In this document: one piece after another, positions 8,335-16,172 of the stretch
Numbering within the stretch: position 1 is the first letter of the stretch
How the letters are laid out: every line of letters begins with the position of its first letter
From: Bacteroidota bacterium
GTDB lineage: Bacteria; Bacteroidota; Bacteroidia; Flavobacteriales; Flavobacteriaceae
Length of the DNA stretch: 21,371 nt
NCBI GenBank assembly: GCA_023457535.1
Contig: JAEWLN010000038.1
Location: 1 to 21,371, forward strand
Direction: 5' to 3'
The notes under the pieces: model-generated
What the model was told of the DNA's origin: nothing
The model's database searches: none
The model's input: only the letters and a program-made list of their open reading frames with translations
Translations under genes and position numbers: made by a program

Positions 8335-9570
8335 GTGACACAAATCAACAAGCTCAAAATACTCAACGACCCCATTTACGGATTCATTACCATTCCGAAC
8401 CCGCTGCTCTACGATTTGATCCAGCATCCATACTTTCAGCGTTTGCGGCGCATTTCGCAAATGGGATTGTCGTATCTGGTATATCCGGGCGCGCACCATA
8501 CGCGGTTCCACCATGCGCTGGGTTGTATGCACATCATGCAAAAAGCCGTTGAAGTATTGCGTTTTAAAGGCGTTGCCATTTCCAAGGAAGAGGAAAACGC
8601 GCTTTACGTGGCCATTTTGCTGCACGATATCGGGCACGGGCCATTTTCTCACGCGATGGAACACAGCATTGTCGAGAATGTCAACCACGAAGCCATTTCG
8701 ATGTTGTTCATGGACAAGCTCAACGCCGATTTTAATGGCCGGTTATCGCTCGCCATCAAAGTGTTCAAAGGTGATTACCACCGAAAATTCATGCTCCAGC
8801 TCATTTCGAGCCAGCTTGACATGGACCGCATGGATTACCTCAAACGCGACAGTTTTTACACCGGCGTGGCAGAGGGCAACATCAATTCAGACCGCCTGAT
8901 CCAAATGATGAATGTCGTGGACGACGTACTCGTGCTCGAGGAAAAGGGCATTTATTCGATCGAGAAGTTCTTGATGGCGCGCCGGCTTATGTACTGGCAG
9001 GCGTATCTGCACAAAACGAGCCTGGTGGCCGAACTGATGCTCATCAAAGTATTCAAGCGCGCCAAAGACCTTACCCAGCGCGGCATTATTTTGCCGTGCA
9101 GCCCGGCGCTGTTGTTTTTCATGCAGCACAAAATCGAACGGGAAGATTTCAACACTGATGTACTCCACAAATTTGCCCAGCTCGACGACTTTGACATCGT
9201 TGGCGCGCTCAAAGCCTGGCAACACCACGAGGATTTCATCCTGAGCCAATTGTGCACAATGCTCATCAACCGCGATCTGCTCAAAATCAAACTCAGCAGC
9301 GAGAAATTTGCCGCCGCCGACATTGCTGCCCTGACAGACCAATTAACTGCTACCGGAAAAATAGCGCCGTCCGAGACCTCTTATTTTGTGTTTAAAGGCA
9401 AGATCAAAAACCAGGCGTACAACAAAACCGTCGAGCCGATCCACATCCTCAAAAAGGACAGGACCATCGAAGACGTCGTAGAAGCATCGGACCAGCTGAA
9501 CCTGAAAGCACTTTCGAAGCCGGTTACCAAGTATTACATCTGTTTTCCAAAACAACTGACAGAAATGTGA
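8335..9570 (+). CDS. HD-domain metal-dependent phosphohydrolase (SAMHD1/dGTPase-like)
   Basis: A 411-residue HD-superfamily protein of the soluble type related to SAMHD1 and bacterial dNTP triphosphohydrolases. The metal-site motifs are visible: RFHHALG (likely ligand His60), the signature LLHDIGHGPFSH (His97-Asp98), and LDMDRMDYLKRD (Asp162/Asp164). The start LNDPIYGFITIPNPLLYDLI followed by HPYFQRLRRI is typical of this family. No signal peptide or membrane segment is seen, so it should be cytoplasmic. The true substrate is unknown; members range from dNTPases to uncharacterised phosphohydrolases. The GTG start at 8335 is chosen because the conserved N-terminus begins right there and an exact -7 box lies just upstream. 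It is separated from lpxD by 66 bases containing a -7 box, so it probably precedes rather than belongs to the lipid A operon. Confidence 0.88.
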   Translation: MTQINKLKILNDPIYGFITIPNPLLYDLIQHPYFQRLRRISQMGLSYLVYPGAHHTRFHHALGCMHIMQKAVEVLRFKGVAISKEEENALYVAILLHDIGHGPFSHAMEHSIVENVNHEAISMLFMDKLNADFNGRLSLAIKVFKGDYHRKFMLQLISSQLDMDRMDYLKRDSFYTGVAEGNINSDRLIQMMNVVDDVLVLEEKGIYSIEKFLMARRLMYWQAYLHKTSLVAELMLIKVFKRAKDLTQRGIILPCSPALLFFMQHKIEREDFNTDVLHKFAQLDDFDIVGALKAWQHHEDFILSQLCTMLINRDLLKIKLSSEKFAAADIAALTDQLTATGKIAPSETSYFVFKGKIKNQAYNKTVEPIHILKKDRTIEDVVEASDQLNLKALSKPVTKYYICFPKQLTEM

Positions 9571-9590
9571 CGCGCATTGTCAAATTTTTA

Positions 9591-9598
9591 TATTTTTG
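9591..9598 (+). promoter_or_regulatory. -7 box for the lpxD-lpxC/fabZ operon
   Basis: TATTTTTG fits TAnnTTTG exactly and lies 38 bases before the lpxD ATG. A clear -33 element is not seen; the only nearby TTG (9577-9579) is too close. Its position in a T-rich stretch lowers its weight. Confidence 0.4.
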
Positions 9599-9636
9599 TC
9601 GGCAGTTCCATTTTGATGGCTTTTTAATCGCAGAGG

Positions 9637-10668
9637 ATGAAATTTACAGCAGAGCAGATAGCAGGCATTTTAGAAGGCGAAATCGTTGGCAATCCAAAGG
9701 TTGAAGTATACAAGCTTTCTAAGATTGAAGAGGGTTCCGACGGTTCGCTGACATTCCTGGCCAATCCCAAATACACCCATTACATTTATTCGACACAGGC
9801 CAGTATCACGATCGTGAACCACTCCTTTGTGCCTGAATCCGATATTTCCACCACGCTCATCAAGGTGGAGGACGCTTATTTGTCCTTCACCAAACTGCTC
9901 GAATTTTACGATCAGGCGCGAAAGGCCAGCAAGAACGGCATCGAGTCCAACACCGTTATTTCCAACAGCGTCACCTATGGCGACGGCTTGTATCTGGGAA
10001 GTTTCAGTTATGTGGGCGCCAATGTCCGTATCGGGAATAATGTAAAAATCTACCCGAATTGTTACCTGGGCGACAATGTGACCATCGGCGATAATTCGAC
10101 GGTTTTTGCAGGCGCCAAGATTTATTCCGATACGCTGATCGGGCAAAATTGCGTGATCCATTCGGGCGTGATCATTGGCGCGGACGGATTTGGATTTGCC
10201 CCGAACAAAGACGGCAGCTACAACAAAGTGCCGCAAATCGGCAATGTGGTGCTTGAGGACCATGTTGACATTGGTGCCGGAACGACGATCGACCGCGCGA
10301 CAATGGGCTCTACGGTCATCCGCAAAGGGGTCAAGCTCGACAACCAGATCCAGATCGCACATAATGTCGAAATCGGTGAAAACACCGTGATCGCCGCACA
10401 AACAGGCGTGGCCGGATCGACCAAAATCGGCAAAAACTGCGTCATTGGCGGACAAGTGGGCATTGCGGGACACCTGATCATTGGCAATAATGTCAAAATC
10501 CAGGCGCAATCGGGCATCGGAAAAAACATCAAGGACGACGAAGTCATTCAGGGAAGTCCGGCGTTTGGATACGGCGATTACAACAAATCGTATGTGCATT
10601 TCCGCAACCTGCCTAAAATTGTCAATGAACTCGAAGAGTTGAAAAAAACAGTAAACCAAAATAAATAA
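9637..10668 (+). CDS. lpxD: LpxD: UDP-3-O-acylglucosamine N-acyltransferase
   Basis: A 343-residue left-handed beta-helix acyltransferase that transfers a 3-hydroxyacyl chain from ACP to the 2-amino group of UDP-3-O-acylglucosamine, the third step of lipid A synthesis, in the cytoplasm. The N-terminal uridine-binding domain has the expected LTFLANPKY (Phe40, Tyr46). From about residue 105 on come hexapeptide repeats (IGNNVKI, LGDNVTI, IGENTVI). The catalytic His is His242 in QIAHNVEIG, and the helix-turn motif GADGFGF starts at residue 181. A C-terminal extension (YVHFRNLPKIVNELEELKK) is typical of LpxD. Length equals the family norm. The start follows CAGAGG, a modest ribosome-binding site. 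The stop is two bases before lpxC, so both are on one transcript. This is the canonical LpxD; a paralogue lies at 13732. Confidence 0.97.
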   Translation: MKFTAEQIAGILEGEIVGNPKVEVYKLSKIEEGSDGSLTFLANPKYTHYIYSTQASITIVNHSFVPESDISTTLIKVEDAYLSFTKLLEFYDQARKASKNGIESNTVISNSVTYGDGLYLGSFSYVGANVRIGNNVKIYPNCYLGDNVTIGDNSTVFAGAKIYSDTLIGQNCVIHSGVIIGADGFGFAPNKDGSYNKVPQIGNVVLEDHVDIGAGTTIDRATMGSTVIRKGVKLDNQIQIAHNVEIGENTVIAAQTGVAGSTKIGKNCVIGGQVGIAGHLIIGNNVKIQAQSGIGKNIKDDEVIQGSPAFGYGDYNKSYVHFRNLPKIVNELEELKKTVNQNK

Positions 10669-10670
10669 TC

Positions 10671-12059
10671 ATGGTTAAACAAACGACCATACAAAATGAG
10701 ATTTCGCTGACCGGCGTCGGATTGCACACCGGCAAGGAAGTGAAAATGACTTTTAAACCCGCACCGGTCAACAACGGCTACACGTTTGTACGCGTAGATC
10801 TTGAAGGTCAGCCGATTATCGAAGCCGATGCAAACTATGTCGTGAACACCCAGCGCGGCACCAACCTCGAAAAACTGGGCGTCAAGATCCAAACATCAGA
10901 ACACGTTCTGGCTGCATTTGTAGGTTGTGACGTGGACAACGTCATCATCGAACTCGACGCTTCGGAGCCGCCTATCATGGACGGATCGTCCAAATTTTTC
11001 GTTGAAGCCATCGAAAAGGCAGGCGTGGTCGAGCAAAATGCCGAACGCAAATACTATGTGGTCAAAGAAGTGATCTCCTTCACCGATGAAGCGACCGGAA
11101 GCGAAATCCTCGTGATGCCTGCAGACGATTATCAGGTCACGGCCATGGTCGATTTTGGCACCAAGGTACTCGGTACGCAAAACGCGACGATGAAAAATAT
11201 TGGCGAATTTAAAACCGAAATCGCTGCGGCGCGCACGTTCAGCTTTTTGCACGAACTCGAATCGCTGCTCGAAAACGGCCTGATCAAAGGCGGCGACCTG
11301 AACAATGCGATTGTATACGTCGACAAGGAAATTTCGCCAAGCACAATGGAAAACCTCAAGGTCGCTTTTGGCAAAGACAACATTTCAGTAAAGCCGAACG
11401 GCATTCTGGACAACCTCACGCTGCATCACCCGAACGAGGCCGCGCGCCACAAATTGCTCGATGTAGTGGGCGATCTGGCGCTGATTGGCACGCGCATCAA
11501 GGGAAAGGTGATCGCCAACAAGCCGGGTCATTTTGTCAACACGCAATTTGCCAAGAAAATGGCCAAGATCATCAAAATAGAACAGCGCAACCAGGTGCCG
11601 GTGTACGACTTGAACCAGGAACCGCTCATGGACATCCACAAAATCATGTCGATGTTGCCACACCGTCCGCCGTTTTTGCTCGTGGACAAGATTTTTGAAT
11701 TGTCCGATACGCATGTCGTCGGGCAAAAGAACGTGACGATGAACGAGCCGTTTTTCGTAGGGCATTTCCCGGGCGCACCAGTCATGCCGGGCGTCTTGAT
11801 CATTGAGGCCATGGCGCAAACCGGCGGCATCCTGATCCTGAGCACGGTTCCGGATCCGGAGAATTACCTTACTTATTTTATGAAAATCGACAATGTGAAG
11901 TTCAAACACAAGGTGTTGCCAGGCGACACGCTGGTGTTCAAATGCGACCTGATTTCGCCGATACGCCGCGGCATCTGTCACATGCAGGCTAATGCGTATG
12001 CCAATGGCAAACTTGTCGCCGAGGCCGAACTGATGGCACAGATCGTCAAAAACCAGTAG
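10671..12059 (+). CDS. lpxC/fabZ: Bifunctional LpxC-FabZ: UDP-3-O-acyl-GlcNAc deacetylase / 3-hydroxyacyl-ACP dehydratase
   Basis: A 462-residue fusion characteristic of Bacteroidetes. Residues 1 to about 305 are LpxC, the zinc enzyme for the committed step of lipid A synthesis. Zinc ligands are His78 (SEHVLAA), His260 and Asp264 (RHKLLDVVGDL), and the catalytic His287 sits in KPGHFVNT. Residues from about 318 are FabZ, which dehydrates 3-hydroxyacyl-ACP in fatty acid synthesis: LPHRPPFLLVDKI, then the catalytic pair His365 (GHFPGAPVMPG) and Glu379 (IIEAMAQTGG). Both active sites look complete. The fusion places the two enzymes that compete for the 3-hydroxyacyl-ACP branch point in one polypeptide. 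It starts two bases after lpxD stops, with no promoter of its own. A 143-base gap follows before lpxA. Confidence 0.97.
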   Translation: MVKQTTIQNEISLTGVGLHTGKEVKMTFKPAPVNNGYTFVRVDLEGQPIIEADANYVVNTQRGTNLEKLGVKIQTSEHVLAAFVGCDVDNVIIELDASEPPIMDGSSKFFVEAIEKAGVVEQNAERKYYVVKEVISFTDEATGSEILVMPADDYQVTAMVDFGTKVLGTQNATMKNIGEFKTEIAAARTFSFLHELESLLENGLIKGGDLNNAIVYVDKEISPSTMENLKVAFGKDNISVKPNGILDNLTLHHPNEAARHKLLDVVGDLALIGTRIKGKVIANKPGHFVNTQFAKKMAKIIKIEQRNQVPVYDLNQEPLMDIHKIMSMLPHRPPFLLVDKIFELSDTHVVGQKNVTMNEPFFVGHFPGAPVMPGVLIIEAMAQTGGILILSTVPDPENYLTYFMKIDNVKFKHKVLPGDTLVFKCDLISPIRRGICHMQANAYANGKLVAEAELMAQIVKNQ

Positions 12060-12202
12060 CTTGTCCCACCGTCAAATCGTATAATTGGTTCTTCCAACAG
12101 GCGATGCAGATGAAACAATTAAACGATTAAAGAACATTTATGAAATGCGCATTGAAAAATGCGAATTACATCTGACCGATTGAAAAACAGTAAAACAGAC
12201 AA

Positions 12203-12988
12203 ATGAATCAACCTTTAGCATATGTTCATCCGGGCGCGAAAATCGCCAAAAACGTGGTGATCGAACCTTTTACGACCATCCACAACAATGTCATCATTGG
12301 CGACGGAACGTGGATCGGGTCGAACGTGACGATCATGGAAGGCGCGCGCATCGGCAAGAACTGCAATATTTTTCCGGGCGCTGTTATTTCGGCCGTACCG
12401 CAGGATCTTAAATTCGGCGGGGAAGAATCGCTGGCCATTATCGGCGACAATTGTACGATACGCGAATGTGTGACGATTAACCGCGGCACAATAGCATCCG
12501 GACAAACCGTCGTGGGCAACAACTGCCTGATCATGGCTTATGCGCACGTGGCGCACGATTGCGTAATCGGCAACAACTCGATCATCGTCAATGGCGTGGC
12601 CCTTGCCGGGCATGTCGTCATTGGCAACCATGCGGTCATCGGCGGACTGGCGGCCGTGCACCAGTTCATCCACATCGGCGACCATGCGATGGTGTCGGGC
12701 GGATCGTTGGTCAGAAAAGACGTTCCCCCGTTTACCAAGGCGGCAAAGGAACCGCTGTCGTACGTCGGGATCAACTCGGTCGGGCTCAGAAGACGCGGTT
12801 TTTCGACCGATAAGATCCGTGAGATCCAGGACATTTACCGCATCCTGTACCAAAAAAACTACAATACTTCCCAAGCCGTGAGCATCATCGAGGCCGAAAT
12901 GGAAGCCACGCCCGAACGCGATGAGATCCTGGATTTTATCCGGAATTCTTCACGAGGCGTGATGAAAGGATATACCGGCAATTATTAA
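12203..12988 (+). CDS. lpxA: LpxA: UDP-N-acetylglucosamine O-acyltransferase
   Basis: A 261-residue left-handed beta-helix enzyme that transfers a 3-hydroxyacyl chain from ACP to the 3-OH of UDP-GlcNAc, the first lipid A step. Hexapeptide repeats run from the N-terminus (VHPGAKI, IGDGTWIG) through about residue 185. The catalytic His118 is in AYAHVAHDCVIGN, matching the second His of the AHIAHD motif in E. coli LpxA. The C-terminal helical domain (VGINSVGLRRRGFSTDKI) is the usual LpxA trimer/ACP-binding part, which separates LpxA from LpxD. Length is normal. The upstream gap (12060-12202) contains a TATAATTG (12080-12087), one mismatch from a -7 box, with TTG 16 bases before it, so lpxA could have an extra weak promoter, but read-through from lpxC is just as likely. 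The ATG is preceded by an A-rich leader. Confidence 0.97.
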   Translation: MNQPLAYVHPGAKIAKNVVIEPFTTIHNNVIIGDGTWIGSNVTIMEGARIGKNCNIFPGAVISAVPQDLKFGGEESLAIIGDNCTIRECVTINRGTIASGQTVVGNNCLIMAYAHVAHDCVIGNNSIIVNGVALAGHVVIGNHAVIGGLAAVHQFIHIGDHAMVSGGSLVRKDVPPFTKAAKEPLSYVGINSVGLRRRGFSTDKIREIQDIYRILYQKNYNTSQAVSIIEAEMEATPERDEILDFIRNSSRGVMKGYTGNY

Positions 12989-12990
12989 TG

Positions 12991-13060
12991 GTTTAAAATT
13001 TAACGTTCCGGGTTGCCTATTCAACCGCTAACTTTAAACCTTAAACCTCAAACTTTAAAC
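12991..13060 (+). repeat. AT-rich TTTAAAC repeats upstream of efp
   Basis: The 10-mer AACTTTAAAC occurs twice exactly (13030-13039 and 13051-13060) with a further CTTAAAC between, and GTTTAAA (12991-12997) is an inverted partner. A small GGTTG/CAACC hairpin (13011-13015 with 13022-13026) precedes them. A -7-like TAACTTTA (13029-13036) overlaps the first copy, so the repeat may contain the efp promoter. Such strings before start codons recall flavobacterial intergenic repeats. Confidence 0.6.
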
Positions 13061-13070
13061 AAAAATTAAA

Positions 13071-13637
13071 ATGGCATCTACTTCAGACATCAAAAACGGC
13101 CTTTGCATCAAATTCAACCACGACATTTATAAAATCATCGAGTTTTTGCATGTCAAACCGGGAAAAGGTCCGGCATTCGTTCGTACAAAACTCAAAAGCG
13201 TCACCAACGGCAAAGTGATCGACAATACTTTTTCTGCGGGGCACAAAATCGAAGACATTCGCGTGGAGACGCATAAATTCCAGTATTTGTACGCAGAAGG
13301 CGACCAATTTAACTTTATGAACACGGAAACGTTCGAGCAGATCTCCATCAACAAAAATGCACTTGATGCGCCTGATTTGATGAAAGAAGGCTCTGAAGTC
13401 ATGGTACAGATCAATACCGAGACCGATTTGCCATTGTCTGTAGACATGCCGGCCTCTGTGATCCTCGAAGTGACCTATGCCGAACCGGGCGTAAAGGGCA
13501 ATACGGCGACCAATGCGACCAAATCCGCTACGGTGGAGACCGGCGCAACGATCAATGTGCCGCTGTTCATCAACGAAGGCGATAAGATCAAGATCGAGAC
13601 CTCGACCGGAAAATACATGGAACGCGTTAAGGAGTAA
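13071..13637 (+). CDS. efp: Elongation factor P
   Basis: A 188-residue EF-P, which binds the ribosome between the P and E sites and relieves stalling at polyproline stretches. The N-terminal KOW-like domain has the family loop VKPGKGPAFVRTKLK with Lys32 at the tip, the residue that is modified in some bacteria; no modification enzyme is encoded in this window. The two OB-fold domains follow, and the C-terminal signature is present (GATINVPLFINEGDKIKIE, then TGKYMERV). Length is the family norm. It lies inside a lipid A gene cluster but has repeat-bearing gaps on both sides (82 bases before, 94 after), so it may be expressed separately. The ATG follows an A-rich leader without a clear Shine-Dalgarno site. 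Confidence 0.97.
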   Translation: MASTSDIKNGLCIKFNHDIYKIIEFLHVKPGKGPAFVRTKLKSVTNGKVIDNTFSAGHKIEDIRVETHKFQYLYAEGDQFNFMNTETFEQISINKNALDAPDLMKEGSEVMVQINTETDLPLSVDMPASVILEVTYAEPGVKGNTATNATKSATVETGATINVPLFINEGDKIKIETSTGKYMERVKE

Positions 13638-13643
13638 TGAAAA

Positions 13644-13724
13644 GAATTTGAAAATTTGGAAATTTGAAATGATTCAGCGTGTTTGACCGCATTTTCAAAT
13701 TTCCTAATTACCTCATTTCCAAAA
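13644..13724 (+). repeat. AT-rich inverted repeat between efp and the second LpxD-like gene
   Basis: GGAAATTTGAAATG (13658-13671) pairs with CATTTTCAAATTTCC (13690-13704) apart from one unpaired base, around an 18-base loop. Outside it, AATTTGGAAAT-like and ATTTCCAAAAT (13714-13724) offer a second partial pairing. No T tract follows, so it is not a standard terminator. Its form fits a small palindromic dispersed repeat of the kind common between flavobacterial genes. Confidence 0.6.
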
Positions 13725-13731
13725 TAAAAAA

Positions 13732-14661
13732 ATGAAATTCCCAAAGGTTTTCCCGCTTCAAGAAATCGCGCAGCTCATCGACTGTAAGTATGTTGGCGAT
13801 AATAATTTTCCGGTGCACGGCATGAACGAGATCCATGTAGTGGAACCCGGCGATATCGTGTTTGTTGATCACCCGAAATACTACGACAAGGCGCTGCAGT
13901 CCAAGGCGACCGTAGTGCTGATCAACAAAGAGGTGGAATGTCCTGACGGGAAGGCGCTGCTGATTTCAAACGATCCGTTCCGCGATTTCAACAAGCTCAC
14001 GCATCATTTCAGGCCGTTTCGCTATGCGAGCACATCCATTTCAGACCTTGCGGTGATAGGCGAGGGGACGATGGTGCAGCCCAATTGCTTTATCGGGCAC
14101 CATGTGCGCATCGGTAAAAATTGCGTGATCCATTCCAATGTGTCGATTTATGACAATACGATCATCGGCGACAATGTGATCATCCATGCCGGTTCGATCA
14201 TCGGCGCCGATGCGTTTTATTATAAAAAACGGCCTGAAGGTTTCGATCAATTGCTCTCCGGCGGACGCGTGGTAATTGAAGATCATGTCGGGATTGGCGC
14301 GCTTTGCACAATAGACAAAGGCGTTACCGGCGATACGACCATTGGCCGGGGAACCAAGATCGACAACCAGGTTCACGTGGGCCACGATACGGTTATCGGC
14401 AAAAAATGCCTGATCGCGGCGCAAACCGGAATTGCAGGATGCGTCATCATTGGTGACGAAGTAACGCTTTGGGGTCAGGTAGGCACCACCAGCGGCATTA
14501 CCATTGGCGATAAAGCAGTAGTCATGGGGCAAACGGGCGTGACCAAATCGATCGAAGGCGGCAAGACCTATTTTGGCACTCCGGTCGAGGAATCACGCGA
14601 AAAGCTCAGGCAATTGGCCCATATCAGGCAAATCCCGAATATTCTAAACAAACTCAAATAA
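13732..14661 (+). CDS. LpxD-like N-acyltransferase paralogue
   Basis: A 309-residue left-handed beta-helix protein clearly related to LpxD. The N-terminal uridine-binding pattern remains (DIVFVDHPKYYDKAL; Phe44, Tyr50, compare FLANPKY in lpxD). Hexapeptide repeats run from about residue 108, and a His equivalent to the catalytic base is kept (His218 in HVGHDTVIG). Differences from the true LpxD at 9637 are that GADGFGF is replaced by GADAFYYKKRPEGF, the IDRATMG segment reads IDKGVTG, and the C-terminus is short (FGTPVEESREKLRQ) without the long LpxD helix. It could be a second LpxD with another acyl or sugar preference, or an acyltransferase outside lipid A synthesis. Databases tend to label such proteins LpxD. 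It starts after an A-rich leader and ends one base before the NTF2-like gene, so the two form an operon. Confidence 0.85.
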   Translation: MKFPKVFPLQEIAQLIDCKYVGDNNFPVHGMNEIHVVEPGDIVFVDHPKYYDKALQSKATVVLINKEVECPDGKALLISNDPFRDFNKLTHHFRPFRYASTSISDLAVIGEGTMVQPNCFIGHHVRIGKNCVIHSNVSIYDNTIIGDNVIIHAGSIIGADAFYYKKRPEGFDQLLSGGRVVIEDHVGIGALCTIDKGVTGDTTIGRGTKIDNQVHVGHDTVIGKKCLIAAQTGIAGCVIIGDEVTLWGQVGTTSGITIGDKAVVMGQTGVTKSIEGGKTYFGTPVEESREKLRQLAHIRQIPNILNKLK

Positions 14662-14662
14662 A

Positions 14663-15025
14663 ATGTCGGCTAAAAAGATCGTTCAGGACTTCTATAAATC
14701 GGAGGCGCTGATCAACAGCGAGCTCATGAAAAATTACCTGCATCCGGAGGTGGTGCTCGACTGGAACAGCAGCAAAGGTTTTGTACAACTCAAGTACAAA
14801 GACATCCTTGATTTGACGCAGGAAATGCAACGTTCGTACATTCGCTCCAAAGCGCGCGTAACCCATCTTTTCCACGATGGCGATCAGGTTTGTGTGCGGT
14901 ATTCCCATTTTATCAAAACCGTCGAGAATCCGCGCGAGGAAATGTTGTTGGCCCACTTTCAGGTGATCTGGGAGCTCAAGGACGACAAATTATTTCGCGG
15001 TTTCCAGATGAGCCAGCTCGGATAG
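14663..15025 (+). CDS. NTF2-like / SnoaL-like small protein
   Basis: A 120-residue protein with the size and pattern of the NTF2-like (SnoaL) fold: an N-terminal helix (AKKIVQDFYKSEALIN), a YLHPEVVLDWNSSKG stretch typical of the first strand, then alternating strands ending in VIWELKDDKLFRGFQMSQ. There is no signal peptide or membrane segment, so it is probably cytoplasmic. The fold is used by small enzymes and by binding proteins alike, and no clear catalytic residues can be assigned, so the function is unknown. It begins one base after the LpxD-like paralogue stops, suggesting coupled translation and a related role. It is followed by 141 bases with a new promoter for sucD, so it closes the lipid A cluster. 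Confidence 0.8.
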   Translation: MSAKKIVQDFYKSEALINSELMKNYLHPEVVLDWNSSKGFVQLKYKDILDLTQEMQRSYIRSKARVTHLFHDGDQVCVRYSHFIKTVENPREEMLLAHFQVIWELKDDKLFRGFQMSQLG

Positions 15026-15124
15026 CGGCATCTGCTGAGAAACGAACAGCGGCCCGCCCATGGGTGCGGCTTGCCGGATCGCGCATTTTTTTAAAAACAA
15101 GCGTAGAAATTCTCGCTAAAAACT

Positions 15125-15132
15125 TACATTTG
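15125..15132 (+). promoter_or_regulatory. -7 box for sucD
   Basis: TACATTTG matches TAnnTTTG exactly and lies 34 bases before the sucD ATG. No TTG is present at the usual -33 distance. The leader between the expected start and the ATG is A-rich. Confidence 0.55.
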
Positions 15133-15166
15133 CATAGCAATTTTACAAACCACTAAATCATAACTC

Positions 15167-16039
15167 ATGAGTGTTCTAGTCAATAAAGATTCCAGGATTA
15201 TCGTACAAGGCTTTACCGGTAGCGAAGGAACGTTCCACGCTTCGCAGATGATCGAATACGGTACCAACGTTGTAGGCGGCGTGACCCCGGGCAAAGGTGG
15301 CACCACGCACCTGGACCGTCCGGTATTCAATACGGTGAAAGACGCTGTTGAAAAAGCGGGTGCCGATACGACCATCATTTTTGTACCGCCTGCCTTTGCA
15401 GCCGACGCGATCATGGAAGCTGCGGACGCCGGAATCAAAGTCATCATCACCATCACAGAAGGCATTCCTGTGGCCGATATGATCAGAGCCAACGACTACA
15501 TCAAAGGACGCAACTGTACGCTGATCGGGCCGAACTGTCCGGGTGTTATTACGCCGGAAGAAGCCAAAGTAGGCATTATGCCAGGGTTTGTATTTAAAAA
15601 AGGAACCGTCGGGATTGTTTCAAAATCTGGTACGCTCACTTATGAAGCGGCAGATCAGGTGGTCAAACAAGGCATGGGTATTACCACTGCTATCGGAATC
15701 GGGGGCGACCCGATCATCGGAACGACGACCAAAGCCGCAGTCGAACTCTTGATGAACGATCCGGAAACCAAGTGCATCGTGATGATCGGTGAGATCGGCG
15801 GACAACTCGAAGCCGATGCTGCGCGCTGGATCAGGCAAGACGGCAACCGCAAACCCGTTATCGGATTCATCGCGGGTGAAACGGCACCAAAAGGACGTAC
15901 GATGGGCCATGCGGGAGCGATCGTTGGCGGTTCTGACGACACAGCCGAAGCCAAAAAACGCATCATGCGCGAGAATGGCATCCACGTGGTGGATTCGCCG
16001 GCTGAGATCGGTAAGATTGTTAAGGAAGTGATGGGATAA
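15167..16039 (+). CDS. sucD: Succinate-CoA ligase, alpha subunit
   Basis: A 290-residue alpha subunit of succinyl-CoA synthetase, the citric acid cycle enzyme that interconverts succinyl-CoA and succinate with nucleotide phosphorylation. The N-terminal CoA-binding Rossmann domain has QGFTGSEGTFH and VTPGKGG. A conserved GPNCPGVITP follows at about residue 121. The phosphorylated active-site His is His248 in KGRTMGHAGAIVGG. Length matches the family. The beta subunit (sucC) is not next to it, which is common in Bacteroidetes. It has its own -7 box (15125-15132) and a strong terminator (16062-16089), so it is probably monocistronic. Confidence is high. Confidence 0.97.
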   Translation: MSVLVNKDSRIIVQGFTGSEGTFHASQMIEYGTNVVGGVTPGKGGTTHLDRPVFNTVKDAVEKAGADTTIIFVPPAFAADAIMEAADAGIKVIITITEGIPVADMIRANDYIKGRNCTLIGPNCPGVITPEEAKVGIMPGFVFKKGTVGIVSKSGTLTYEAADQVVKQGMGITTAIGIGGDPIIGTTTKAAVELLMNDPETKCIVMIGEIGGQLEADAARWIRQDGNRKPVIGFIAGETAPKGRTMGHAGAIVGGSDDTAEAKKRIMRENGIHVVDSPAEIGKIVKEVMG

Positions 16040-16061
16040 ACCCATTTAAATTATAGTCGAG

Positions 16062-16089
16062 GCCTCATCTTTTGGATGGGGCTTTTTTT
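16062..16089 (+). terminator. Rho-independent terminator of sucD
   Basis: GCCTCATC (16062-16069) pairs with GATGGGGC (16075-16082), 8 pairs with one G-U, around a 5-base loop, followed by seven T (16083-16089). It lies 22 bases after the sucD stop. Confidence 0.9.
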
Positions 16090-16172
16090 GGCCTTATCTG
16101 AAGTGGGTTACAAATTTTGGCATTATAGCATTTTTACAACAGCGATTTTAATTTATTAGCGGATAGTGTTAA

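Noticed and set aside
8075..8338. 87-codon frame in the divergent gap
   Set aside because: It overlaps the HD-gene start and promoter, has no clear signal or domain, and a composition unlike the neighbouring genes.
9670..10659. 329-codon minus-strand frame covering almost all of lpxD
   Set aside because: It lies antisense to a certain gene, shows no recognisable domain, and is explained by the codon pattern of hexapeptide repeats in GC-rich DNA.
15026..15090. Possible terminator after the NTF2-like gene
   Set aside because: GC-rich bases followed by a T run near 15085 suggested one, but I could not form a stable stem directly before the T run.
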